Shown here: piece by piece, positions 35,795 to 46,600 of the stretch
Position numbering within the stretch: position 1 is the first letter of the stretch
How the letters are laid out: each line of letters begins with the position of its first letter
Assembly (NCBI GenBank): GCA_002917075.1
Contig: NTMA01000015.1
Span: 496,001-560,000, forward strand
Direction: 5' to 3'
DNA: 64,000 nucleotides
Source: Hawksworthiomyces lignivorus
Lineage: Eukaryota; Ascomycota; Sordariomycetes; Ophiostomatales; Ophiostomataceae
The notes under the pieces: model-generated
Database searches by the model: none
Seen by the model: only the letters and a program-made list of their open reading frames with translations
What the model was told of the DNA's origin: nothing
Made by a program: the position numbers and the translations under genes

Positions 35795-37055
35795 CGTGAC
35801 CTAGATGCTCGTGTCGTTCGACGAAGTCGTGTCGTTGAAACAGGCAAAACGAAGCTCTCCCAAATAATAATACGGGGTAATTTCAAGCTCAGAACGGGAC
35901 CCTTTGCAGGGCATGGTTGGTGGATACGACCCGTCAGCTTCTACGTGTGCACAAGTAAAACGTCACAGAACAACACGGACCCAACTGGCCAGGCAATGGG
36001 AGCAGAATCCACTGCCCCGCCCAACAAATCACTGTACAGGATATTAGCTTCAGCGCCATTTTAGCGACGACTGCAGCTCCAAGATGCCTTCAGCATTGAA
36101 ATACCAGACTGTTAGACAAACCAGCTGCTATTTCTTTAGATGTTTATCTGATGGCTATGAAGCAAGTTATATCAATAAGAGAAAGGAAACAAAGCGCATA
36201 TAGAAACAAAACTAATTAAAAGAAAAAAAAAATAGAACAGTATTCATAACGTTGAGCCCCTGCACGGCCTCTGGTCAGGCCCTGTAACGCTAAGCCGTTA
36301 CTACGTTATTGAAGGGTCGATTTCATATCTTGCTTCTTTCCACAACATTCATTTTAATTGTTTGCCGTAGGTCTTATTTATTGCCTCTGCCCTTGGCGTT
36401 CTTCTTTTTTTCGAGGCTTGAAAGCCTCGCTATTTCTGCTTTCAAGATGTCCATGATGCGAGGACTCACATTTGCGATAACTCGGTCCACGAGCTGCCAG
36501 CACTACTGTTAATACTTCATGACGGTCCATCTGCTGGTCGGGGATATCCTGTGCTACGTACAATATCTTTTGCCCTGTCCGAGCCTTTGCCGCCGTGGGA
36601 GCAGTGCGGCTCTCGATCCCACTCACTTTGGCCCTTATCGGCGTGAGTGTGTTCGCAGATGGGACAGGTGTCAGTGTCGAGCAGAGGCAGATCTTGGGAT
36701 GGATCGCCTTCTGTGAAGTCTGGCTTCGAGGTGGAAGGGGAACAGTCCGCGAAGTCATCTATTGTGGCGCATGGAGGCATTGTAGCTAAAGCACCTGAAA
36801 ACTTATAAATAAGTAGTCGACCTTCTAGCAGTAGCAGAAATATATAACGCAAGTAAAGCTTGGTGCAGTGTAGACAAAGGGGGAGCCCAGGAAGGAAGAA
36901 GTGGAAGGCTTATATATACTACCCTAGATACGATCTTTCCCAGCTGGACATCACGTAGCGCAGTTATCACAATGGACACTCCGAGCGTGTAGATCGGACG
37001 ACTGGCGCCTACGTAGTCGGCGAACAATCGTGTTGTTGGGGGCCAAAAATCTCCA

Positions 37056-37081
37056 TGGCAGACTGCCTGGGCAGTCTGCCA
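37056..37081. promoter_or_regulatory. Perfect 12-bp inverted repeat, 2-nt centre
   Basis: The left arm TGGCAGACTGCC and the right arm GGCAGTCTGCCA are exact complements separated by TG. It could be a dimeric transcription-factor site or a hairpin. It lies 365 nt upstream of the start codon at 37446 and shares its core with three more copies at 37232-37267. Confidence 0.6.
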
Positions 37082-37231
37082 GACCCCAGTCGGGCCAAAA
37101 CCGCGGTGTAACCGCCTCCTGGCTAGAACGAGCAATCTGCTACGAGGCGACAAGAGCGGCCAGCCAAACTCTGATGGCCGCATATTACTGGACGCCCTGC
37201 TGCGCAGCACCTGCGCGTCTGGCAGGGGTAT

Positions 37232-37270
37232 GGCGGACTGCCCTGGCGGACTGCTTCGCAGACTGCGAAG
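37232..37270. promoter_or_regulatory. Three further GSCRGACTGC motifs, one palindromic
   Basis: GGCGGACTGCC (37232-37242), GGCGGACTGC (37245-37254) and CGCAGACTGCG (37257-37267) follow one another at about 13-nt intervals. The last sits in a 7-bp inverted repeat CTTCGCA/TGCGAAG (37254-37270). A binding-site array for the downstream gene is plausible but unproved. Confidence 0.5.
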
Positions 37271-37445
37271 GCAATTTGGCGCGTTGGCAGGTTGTCTTTG
37301 AGGCTCAAACAGGATGAAGCAAATCTATAAAGATAGAGGGGGCCATACGCCCGCGCCTCAGCGTCCGGCCGCCCAACCCCTTTGTCCTCTGTCTCACTTC
37401 GCTACATGACCGAAACATTCCAAATTCGACCAATCGTGAAACAGA

Positions 37446-38586
37446 ATGCAACTACGCCCTTCTTCTCCGTCCGGCGATCAGCTCCCAGTTGGCGATGAGA
37501 GCCTCAGCTGCCCGTTGGTAAGTGATGCCGACCTGACGTCCGACGTGTCTGAGAGCGGCGAGAGCGGCGAGAGCGGCGGGATGCCCGAGTTCTCGCCCCT
37601 GCTGCTGAGCAACAACAACAACAACATGACCATTTCGAATCCTGCCGGCGCCCTCGACCCGCCAAACGACAACGCTGCTTCTTCCCTCTACAGCTCTCTC
37701 TCTGCGGGCGCCCAGGTCCTTCTGGTGGCCGGCGACCCTGCCGCCGCCGCCAAGATGGCCACGCGAGAGGTGTCTGTCCTGCCGTCCAATCCGGTCGCGC
37801 TAGCGGTCGCCGGCAGCGTTGGCGTGGACGCAGACACGGCCTACCGGATCGGGAACGACGGCAATGTGAGCGCCTCCAGTTGGCTGGTTCCCGCCGGCAG
37901 AGCATTCTCCTGGGAGATGGACAATAGCATGTCTGCCTTCTCGTGGGGCAGCGCACACGGCATGGACGCGAGCCCGCCCCCGCCCCTGTGGGACACTTCT
38001 GGCGCCATCGAGGCCACCGGGCGGCCGCGCGCCTTCAATGCTGACGGGGGCCCAGGCTTCGCGCCGCCCGCCGCCCAGGGCGTCGAGCGCTCCGCCGGCC
38101 GGCTGTGGCGGGGCCGCGCGGAGCGCGGCACACTCTGGACGCCGGAAATGGAGCAGTTTCTCTTTGACCGGAAACTGTGCAACGACACGCACGCCGCCAT
38201 CACCGAGAGCATGCGCGACAAGTTTGGCGTCACCGTGAACCCAAATATTCTCACCAAGAAGTTCATGGCGATCGCCGTCAAATATGCAGCGGAGAAGAGC
38301 GTGAGTCTATTTTTTGCGTGTTCCAGCCCCTTGGCTTCTCATCTCCGGAATGCGTGCGAGGCACTAACTCTACGACCATCAGCTCGCGGTTCGGGCCATC
38401 AAGAACGCGAAGCCCATGATTCGCGCCGTCGTCGAGGACGAGATCAACAAGCTGGGCGTCTTCGATGAGCTGCTTCTAGATGCAGTCAGTAAAGAAGTGC
38501 TGCGCAAGCTCCCGGACCTCGTGGAGAAGGAGTGTGCGAAGCTGTATATCCAGCAGGCTCAGCGGGAAGCGGGCCACGAGCAGTGA
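37446..38586 (+). CDS. Unrecognised protein with a C-terminal helical, SANT-like segment
   Basis: Exons 37446-38300 and 38383-38586 encode 352 residues; the 82-nt intron is canonical and the frame is kept. I do not recognise the family. Residues 1-215 are low-complexity, rich in Ser, Ala, Gly and Asn, with a short SGE repeat and an Asn run. From about residue 225 the protein looks folded: a basic stretch, then LWTPEMEQFLFDRKL and a helical region through NILTKKFMAIAVKY that resembles a Myb/SANT-like or helix-turn-helix fold, and a final all-helical part (about 290-345) rich in Leu, Val, Glu and Lys. A DNA-binding or chromatin protein is a guess from this outline. It could be lineage-specific. 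The promoter carries the palindromic motif cluster. Confidence 0.7.
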
Positions 38587-39381
38587 TCGAAGACGGAGAG
38601 CAATGAGACGAGAAGGGCGAAGAAGAACACAAGAGCAGCTCGTTGTGTGCAGGTAAGCAAGCCTGGTGATGTTGAAAAACTGCTTTACTTTGGACTAGGG
38701 ACTGATTTTCTTGGGTTGGGGATCCGATGCCATTGAGGGGAGAAATGGGCGTAGGTTCGGCCAGCGCAGAGCAGCATTTACACCGCATGTTAATGATCTA
38801 ACTTTTCATTTGTTTTTCTGCTTTAAGCTATGCGTCATAAGTGCGCGGTAAACTTACCGCACTGTAGAATTACTGCAGTGATATATCTTTCTCTACACCT
38901 AGTTAGTCGTAAACACTGAATTTAAAAGAAATTTCCCCCAGTCATCGTTTTTATAAAACTGGCCACAGTGCCATATCACCCAATCACAATGGCTGAAATA
39001 TGCGTCCCAAGTCCAAGCCCTTGGCCTCTTTATACTGGCCTGGTCAGCCCCCATATGGGGCGCGGTGATACGCCGGACCGTCAATTTTCCATCATTGACA
39101 GTGTCCTCTTCTCTCCAAGACCCCCAGCTCAGTTACAGCTCTAGCTAGGACGAATCCGTTACCAACTTGTCTTCTTTCCTCTGAACAGCAAACAAACGTC
39201 AATCTGTGCGACACCACGCACCATCGGCGATTCTCCGTCAGAAACGACGGCAACGGCGAGAAACAGCCAAGATAGATAGATGCTGTTTTCTTCTCGATAA
39301 TAGCATTCATTACCTTGATCGCATCGCGACACAAACGTCTCATCCACCAAAACAAGCCCCCTCCTGGGCAACATCGCAACG
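38587..39381. other. Intergenic, unrecognised gene to YOS1
   Basis: AT-rich centre (38,800-38,960), then a more mixed promoter region. Nothing else was seen. Confidence 0.6.
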
Positions 39382-39851
39382 ATGTATCTCCTCGGGGGGT
39401 TTCTCTATGGTAAGCCTTCTACCGGCGCCGTTTCTCTTCCTCCCCCGTATTGCAACTTCTCAAATTTGTATTCTAACGCGTCGCGTCGCTTCTAGTCTCT
39501 GTCCTCCTCATCAACGCCATCGCCATCCTCTCCGAGGACCGCTTCCTTGCGCGCATCGGCCTGTCGTCGACCACCTACGACCCGGCCTTCGGCCAGAGCA
39601 GCGCCGGCGCCGACGCCAGCGTTAAGGCCAAGGTCATCAACCTGATCGCGAGCGTGCGGACGCTGATGCGAAGTGAGTCTTCCTTGCCCGTTTGCCCTCT
39701 CATTTTTTAGGGATGAGATTGTTTTGCGCCCTCGGTTCTTGCTCCTTTTTTTCCTAGCAATATTCTTTGTCTGGCACTGCTAACATCTATGATAGTACCC
39801 CTCATCGTCATCAACACACTGCTCATAGTGTACGAACTGGTTCTGGGCTAA
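39382..39851 (+). CDS. yos1: Yos1 / IER3IP1-like ER-Golgi transport protein
   Basis: Three small exons, 39382-39409, 39496-39672 and 39796-39851, give 86 residues, the usual length. The protein begins with a hydrophobic segment that reads through splice 1 into YVSVLLINAIAILSEDRFLARIG, the family signature, followed by a short polar loop, then KAKVINLIASVRTLMR and a second hydrophobic segment ending IVYELVLG at the stop. Both introns (86 and 123 nt, phase 1) restore conserved sequence exactly. Yeast Yos1 is an essential membrane partner of Yip1 and Yif1 needed for COPII vesicle transport from ER to Golgi; the human homologue is IER3IP1. Because the gene is split into tiny exons, no long open frame reveals it. 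Confidence 0.95.
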
Positions 39852-40907
39852 GAAATGAGAGGATGCAGAGAGAAGGGAGAGAGGTGTTGGGGGGGGGGCT
39901 AAGAAAGAAGGGGCACCGAGAAGGCAGACGGGCAGAGGAGAGATGGATGTTGAAGGGAGCCCGGAGGCGCAACATATGAATGAGCAGACTGGCAACTTGG
40001 AGGATGAAAGAAACACATATAACTATGCGTAAACAACCTCTCTCGCTCTTTGGGAAAAGGGCAGACAACACGAACTGTATTATATTATGTCACGAATTGG
40101 TATCGTCTAGGAAAATATTGGAGAAAATGCACTGGAAAATCGCCACATATACTAGAAGAAGGATTGCCGTCTCTTCCTGGGCGGAACGTACGCATCGAAT
40201 AGCAACTATCAACTTTTATGTACATTTGCAGCGAGAAGGCTCTTCCTCGTCTCAAAGAGAAAAATGCCCTTCTAAAGCACATGTTGGCCCCGGTAGGCAG
40301 GTTTCTTGCTTGTGACATATCTCTTCATATGCCAGTATTCATAAAACACAACGCAGATCGAGGCAACGCATCAGATATGCGGTAAGTGCGGAAAAGAAAC
40401 AAAGACCTGAGAAGTGTGTCGGTTGCTATGGCGCAACAGAGATATTATCAGTCGTTATCCCCCTTTCCTTTCGTCTCTCCTTTTTTTTTTGCCTTGTTCA
40501 AAGTTCAGCGTACAAAAAAAGACCGCCCCAACCGGCTTTCCTCAATGCAAGATATAAAAGAACAAGATGTGTACGAAAGGACGTATCGTCCACATTATAC
40601 ATATACAGAAATAAAGAAACCCAAGAGTCTCCGCTCGCGAATCACCTGAATATCGAAACCTGCCGCCCCCTATGCTATTTTTGTTTGGAGTAACGTGTGT
40701 CGGTTCCCCTCCATCTGTCTCCATCGTATGCTGATGCAAGTATGCCGGTTCCCAACAAGAGCATTCTCGAGGACATATGTACGCTTGCATATGATCGAAA
40801 AGGCAGGCTTCAGAAGAGTAATGTAGGGGAAAAAAGAGAAAGAAAATAAAAACGAGTTGATGTGCATCCAGGCCTGAAATGTCAAGAAACAAGAGGTTTT
40901 CGTCCAT
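39852..40907. other. Convergent 3' region, YOS1 and creB
   Basis: Between converging genes; purine-rich just after YOS1, then mixed. No gene or repeat of note. Confidence 0.6.
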
Positions 40908-43662
40908 CTATGGGATGACTAAATTGCTCTTCTTCCGTCCAAGGCCAAAACTGAACCGTTCTTTCCGCGCTGGCTTATCATTCCCGCTCTGCTGAGATGG
41001 AGCAGGCGGCGGTACGGGCGGAAGAGATGCCGTGTGTGCTGGTGGCTGGGGCTCCTGTTGCTGCGTCGCTGATGATGTGCTGCTGCTGCCATTCACGGAG
41101 CCGTTGCCTACGGATGTGTGATCGCTAACAAAGGGCGACTCTGGAATCGTATCCCTCTCCCTGTCCTTGTCTTTCTCTTTGTCCTTGCCCAGGAAAGCAA
41201 AGCTCTTGCGGGACATGGACTTGCTCCCACGTGCGCTGCGGCTCAGAAAGCCGGCCGCCTTCGCGCTAGAAGCTTCGATGCTGTTCTTGCGGGCATCCTT
41301 TTCTTCAGAAGCCGTCTGCTTGCTGGCGGCAATCGCCTTGCGCAGCTCCTCGGCCTCGGACTTGCGCTGTGCTTCACGTTGCAGCTCGCGTTCCTTTCGT
41401 TGCCGCTCTTGCTCTTTGGCGTTCTCCTTCTCCTGTGCCTTGCGCGCCTTCTCGGCCGCCTTGGCTTCTGCCTTGGCCTCCTTCTTCCCGCGCTCTTTCT
41501 CCTCTTTCAACCGGGCGGCCTCGGCTTTCGTATTCACGGGCTTCTCGACCGCTGTCACGGCCGCTGCAGGTGCCGCCGCAGCTGTGTTAGGAGCTGCAGC
41601 GACCGAAGAGGACAGGGGCGGCACGGCAGGCACGCTAGTCACCGGGGTAAGCACAGCTCCAGGCGCTGTCTTCGCATGCTCGAGGCCAACGAGTTCCTCG
41701 CGACCGTCCAAGAGGGGCAGCACGGCTGGCTGCGTGACCTGTCTTGACAAGCCTCCGCCGTTGATCCCGTTCGGCTGCACGCCGCCTTCCGAAGAGAGAG
41801 CAGCGCTCTGGCTAGCCAGCTTAATTTCTTCCAGGCCCTCCAGCTCTTGTTCGGCTTGAACCTTCTCAAACGTCGTCTCTTGGTAAAAGAGCACATAGGC
41901 GCAGGCAGTCCCCGGCTTGTCGCCGAAGAAGTTGCGCACGTAGTGCTTGTCGACCGGCTCCACCATCTCGTCGTCAAACAGCAGCCAGCCGCGCTCCTTT
42001 GTCTTGATCACCGCGACATAGTGGCCGTGGTACGCGTTGCCACCAATGTGCACCACAACTGCGTAGAGTTCATACAGCCGGTCGGGATCTTGTGCGTCGT
42101 CGGTCGTGTTGAACATGCGAAGCTGGTAAGGATACACCACGCGGTGAAACAGCTTCTCCAGTTTAGTGTAGTCCTCCGAGTACTTGAAGCGCTTCAGGTG
42201 CAGCACGAGGTTCTTTGGCAGGCGCTTGATCTTCATGCGCTTCTCGGCTTCCTGCAAGCCGCCGCAGTGGTCGCAGTGGAATTTATTGCGCTCGCAGAGC
42301 ATCTCCTCGGCCGAGAATTTCCGCAGACACGACGTGACAGACGAGTGTTGTTCAAGGTCAATGGACAAGTCCAGGAATGTCTCGTCCCGCTGCGAGGCGG
42401 TTTCGCACGTCAGGCATCTCGTCTCGGATGTCAGAACGCCTTCGAAGATGTTGTGCACCCAGCCGGCTCCCGGTGTTGATGTGCCGTCGGATAATGCTCG
42501 CGCAGCGGTCACTGCGTTGGAGTTGCCGAGAGCGGCTTCTACAGACTGCTTAAGCCCATCGCCGGCGTCGCCATTCTGCCGGCGCTTTACGGCAACCTGC
42601 TCCACTGTCTTGATAATGTCATTCAAAACCAAGCCATAGAACTCATGCGCATCTTGATGCATGGCTGTTCGAAACATGTCATTCTCTTGGCGAAAGATCT
42701 CGAGTAGGCGGTTCGGGCTGAGGACTCCTGTGCGCGAGTTGCTCTCGATAAACGCCATGAAGATGTCCTTGAGGCTGGTGAACGTGTTCTCCTCCATCCC
42801 GTAGGCGCTAGCATTATCTGTTAATTCTAGAATAGGGCCTTTGATCATAGCCTGCTTTTTCTTGTACTCGGGAGAGTCTGGCTTGTCTTCCGGGCGCACA
42901 GGAGCCTGGCCGTTTGGAAGTTGGCCTGGGCTGATCGGCGGCCGTTGTCCTCTAAATGGCGCTGCAGGCACCGGCTTCTTGTTGGCGCCAGGTCCACCGG
43001 CTGCCCCGGCTGCCCCAGCCGCCCCTGCTCCTAATGTTGCAGGATCTGGAGCAGGTCGAATCCGTACGGTAACGCTCTTTGGCTTCCCATTCGGTGTGTC
43101 CGCAGGTGAGTACGGTGGGAATCGGATGACATTCTCTCGGAAGGGCTCGGAATGCCAGAGGGCTTGTACAATGGAGTTGCAGTAGCTGTGTAAATCTACG
43201 TTAGTACGCTGCCCCATAACATAGGAAGGGACTCATTAGTGAACTGGACATGAATTACCATGTGTTTCCAAACTGTTAAAAGGTATAACGGGTTAGCCAT
43301 CTATGCGCAACTCTGAGAAAAACGTAGCTGCGAAGGGACACAGCAGAGCATGCAACATACGTTTTCCAGACCAAAAAATTTGTCTGTTCCGTCGTCTCGT
43401 ATCGGACCAGCGTTCTGCAGCATCTTCTCCAGCGGCGTCAACTCCGGCGCAGCCTCATCCTTCTTCTTATTTAACGATACGTTGTTGGCGGCATTGGCAG
43501 CAGCCTAGAGGACGAGAAACAGAAACGTCAGTAACAGGTTTCGGCTTGATAAACTGGCTTGCGCTTCGCAACTCCCATCCGGCAGGGGAGAGAAAAGGGA
43601 GGCATCCAGGATGCTCCGCGACTTACCACATTGGGCTTGAGCTTGTTGAAAAAGCTCGACAT
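40908..43662 (-). CDS. creB: CreB-type ubiquitin C-terminal hydrolase (USP12/46 family)
   Basis: Four minus-strand exons, 43662-43627, 43504-43361, 43272-43259 (14 nt) and 43185-40908, give 823 residues. Splicing yields [12 protein letters not shown], then [26 protein letters not shown], the ubiquitin-protease cysteine box with catalytic C65; its codon is split TG/C between the 14-nt microexon and exon 4. The histidine box [13 protein letters not shown] lies near residue 450. Two CxxC pairs (CLTC and CDHC) form the usual zinc ribbon. A Lys/Glu-rich coiled coil (about residues 600-690) and a Ser-rich tail follow. In Aspergillus, CreB with the WD40 protein CreC removes ubiquitin from targets in carbon catabolite repression. 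Large Gly/Ala/Pro insert near residues 95-150 is typical of fungal members. Confidence 0.95.
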
Positions 43663-46600
43663 CCTTTGCGCGCACGACTGTGAAGTGCAATTCGACGGTA
43701 GAAGAATCGCTGGCGCAGCGAAGGTATGCGAGCAAAGAGGAGAAGAAAATAGGAAAGTCGCTCAAAATCAGGAATCTGGGCGTAGACGGCGGTGGTTTTC
43801 TATTCAAAGTAGGCGCTCAGCTTGTTCAGCCTCGCGGCAGATGGGCAGAATTCATTCACTCCGCGAGGCAGCGACGGCAACAACTGCGGCGACGGCTGCT
43901 TGTTCGTCACTGCAGGTCATTCGTGAGGTCGAGCAAGCGGTGAAGCGTGTGGATCTGTGTATGTGTGTGTATGTGTGTGTGCGCTTGTGTTTGTGTCAGT
44001 GTATGTGTTGCGTACTCGGTCTATCGTACACGAAAAGGAATGGATCTGTTGAAAGTCGGGGTATTTAGTCAACCCTCTTCTCGGTGTTTAGTGGGTTGCG
44101 TCTGCGCCCTGTCGGTGTCTTGTCCTATTATTGCCCCTTCTCCTTGTCTAGTTGTGCTCCAGAGAAATGCCCAGGGGGACTAGCCTTGGTTATCGGTTCT
44201 TTGGACTGGCACTAGCAAATCAATTTAGAAAGGACGAGGGAAAGAATCTAGCAGAAATCGAATAAAGAAGAAAAAGAGGCGATAGAAACGGCGGACCCGT
44301 ACCTGTCGGAAAGGGTTTATTGGTGTATTTCGCTGGCGCGTTCCCTTTCGCTGGACCTTTTCTTATTTCCTTCTTGCTTCCAGTCTTTGCTATACCGTCT
44401 GTCCTCCTCTCAGTTTTAGTACTCGGTTCTCCTTGGATTCCCGGGGTCCAGTTTCTGCAAACGACCGAAGAGGAAACGCGCGGAGAAGGCCTGGCCGTGG
44501 CGCCAGCTCAGAAAAGCCCCCGTTTAGGTGGTTGCAGCGCTATACGGGGGTAGCGCAGAATTCCAAGCGGACGTGCAGACTAGGTTGAAGCTTAAGGAAG
44601 AGGGCGTGCGATAGGTTGCAGGAGGAGATGAGCAAGACGAGCAAAGAGGTGAAAGAGGCGAGAGAAAGCTTGTGGTTGGTGGTTCTCGTTATGAATGAAT
44701 TCGTCGTGCAGAAGTCACTGTATCTACTGTGACTCCTAGGCAAACTAAAGGCAAACAGATCGTGGAAAAAAAGACAGAGCGCCTGTTTGGTGTGCAGGGG
44801 GGGGACGAGGAAAGTTTTTGCGCAGTCGTGTTTCGTTCAAAATGAAATAAAAAGAACAGCAATAAAAACAATAATAACAGACGCCCCAAAAATAAATTCG
44901 ACCAACAAGCACTTTCCCCAAGCCTGCAGCAAAACGGGACAGGGAGCAAATGCGTGGCAGAGCAGAAAATGTCAAAGAACGGAAAGGCGGGGAGAAAGGG
45001 ACGGGCAGGGAGCAGCAAGACGGGACAGCGGTTCCAGTTGCTGGTTTCAAGAGTCGAGGCAAAGGTTAGCCGAGAAGCGAACTGAACACCTTGGGGGAGT
45101 GAGAGCACGATGGAGAGAGAGACAGAGAGAGCAGAGAGAGTACGAAGTATGGGGTAAATGTCGTGGTGGTGGCTGTGATGGGTTGAGGTGGCGTCAATGG
45201 AAGTACGAGTAGGTTATAGTTCACGAACGACTGCAGCGGTCGGTGGTGGTGGCGAGCGTTGGTATGCAGGGCAGCTGAAGAGATGCTCAAATCAAGAAGA
45301 CGTTAACGCCGTCTGCAGGGTTGAAAGCTGGAGAAGATTGTCGTGGAAGAGAGACGGTCTTGATGAAGGGGAGAGAGATGTGGGTTAGGGAGCAGGAAGG
45401 ATTACGCGTAGACAATAAAACAATGGCACTCCGTAATAATACACAGCCTACAGCAGATCAAATAGGAAAAGGAAAGAGAGGAGCAGAAGCCAAAACGAGA
45501 AGGCGCGGCTTTCTGAGGTATATTAAGGTTCGTTGGTTGGCTTGGCTCTCTCCTGCTTGCTTGGCGGCGAGAGAATCGCACAGAACGTGAGGAAGGAGGA
45601 GCGCGAGCTCAGATTTCAAAACGGCTCTTTCCTTGCGTCATTCTCTCTTCTTCTCTCTATCTCTCTCTCGCTCTCGCTCTCTCTTGCGTCAAGAGGGTCG
45701 CGCAGCGTTTTGCTCAGCAAAGAAGAAACGAACAAATACAGCAAACATGCGAATGAATTTGCGACGTAAGACAAAACTACCCTACCTGGCCAGCAACCAC
45801 GCATCTTACGAGTTTCTTGTTACTTGTTGTGGAAGCATGCTCGCCGCTCCTTCCCTTCCGTACCCCTTCTCTGCTGTTCGCTTCTTCTTCTTTTCCCCTT
45901 TTTGCCCATCGATGAATCAAGTTAACCTCGTTGGTCTTGATGGTTCCGTCGTTCCTTCCCCCTCTCCCCTCGTCGCAGCACTAACACAGACGTGCAGGTG
46001 CTGGGAGACACGGGATTGGGTAAAGCAGGTTTTTGTACGTTTTGGTCTGTTCTCTCCCCCCCATTTCTGCGCGCCAGGGTTCTGATAGGGTGTCTCCCCC
46101 AACAAGGATTTAACGGAGGAGAGGCGAAACCAGAGCACTAAGAGCAATAATATGTACGTCGTCGCCAAAAGCAAGGCACCGGAATACGGTACAATGAGGG
46201 GCCTGTAATTCCGACCTTACAAAGCAAGCAGGGAGGAGTTTCTGGGGCTGCGCAGGAGGCAAAATCGCCCTCCACACTCCGTATGCATATTCCGTAGACG
46301 TAACTTTGTCGCTTCCTCGCTAGTGTGGAAGTGAGCAGATACGTTAGTGTCGAGCGTTTTTCCCGTTTCTCTGTACGCCGAGCGCTAGTGACGAGCTCTC
46401 AGGGCAGTAGTGTGAGGCGTTTGAGTGTGGTGCTCCTCTCTGTGCGACAACTAATACTTAGCGCACACCATCTGTGCATACGAGAGCTGGCAAAATGCTT
46501 AGGCACTCCCCCAACGACTTGCTTCCGCTGCGAATCTCGAGAGGTGTCGGAGGCCACAGCCGAAGCTCGTAGTTTCTTCATCAAAAGCTTGTTGCGAGAC

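Larger units (their letters stand above)
35795..37445. other. Divergent promoter region, ALG12 and unrecognised gene
   Basis: Shared upstream region of two divergent genes. A purine-rich segment lies at about 36,175-36,240. TATA-like sequences occur near 36,803 and 37,323 (the latter about 120 nt before the plus-strand gene). A cluster of palindromic GACTGC motifs occupies 37,056-37,270. No coding gene was supported. Confidence 0.55.
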
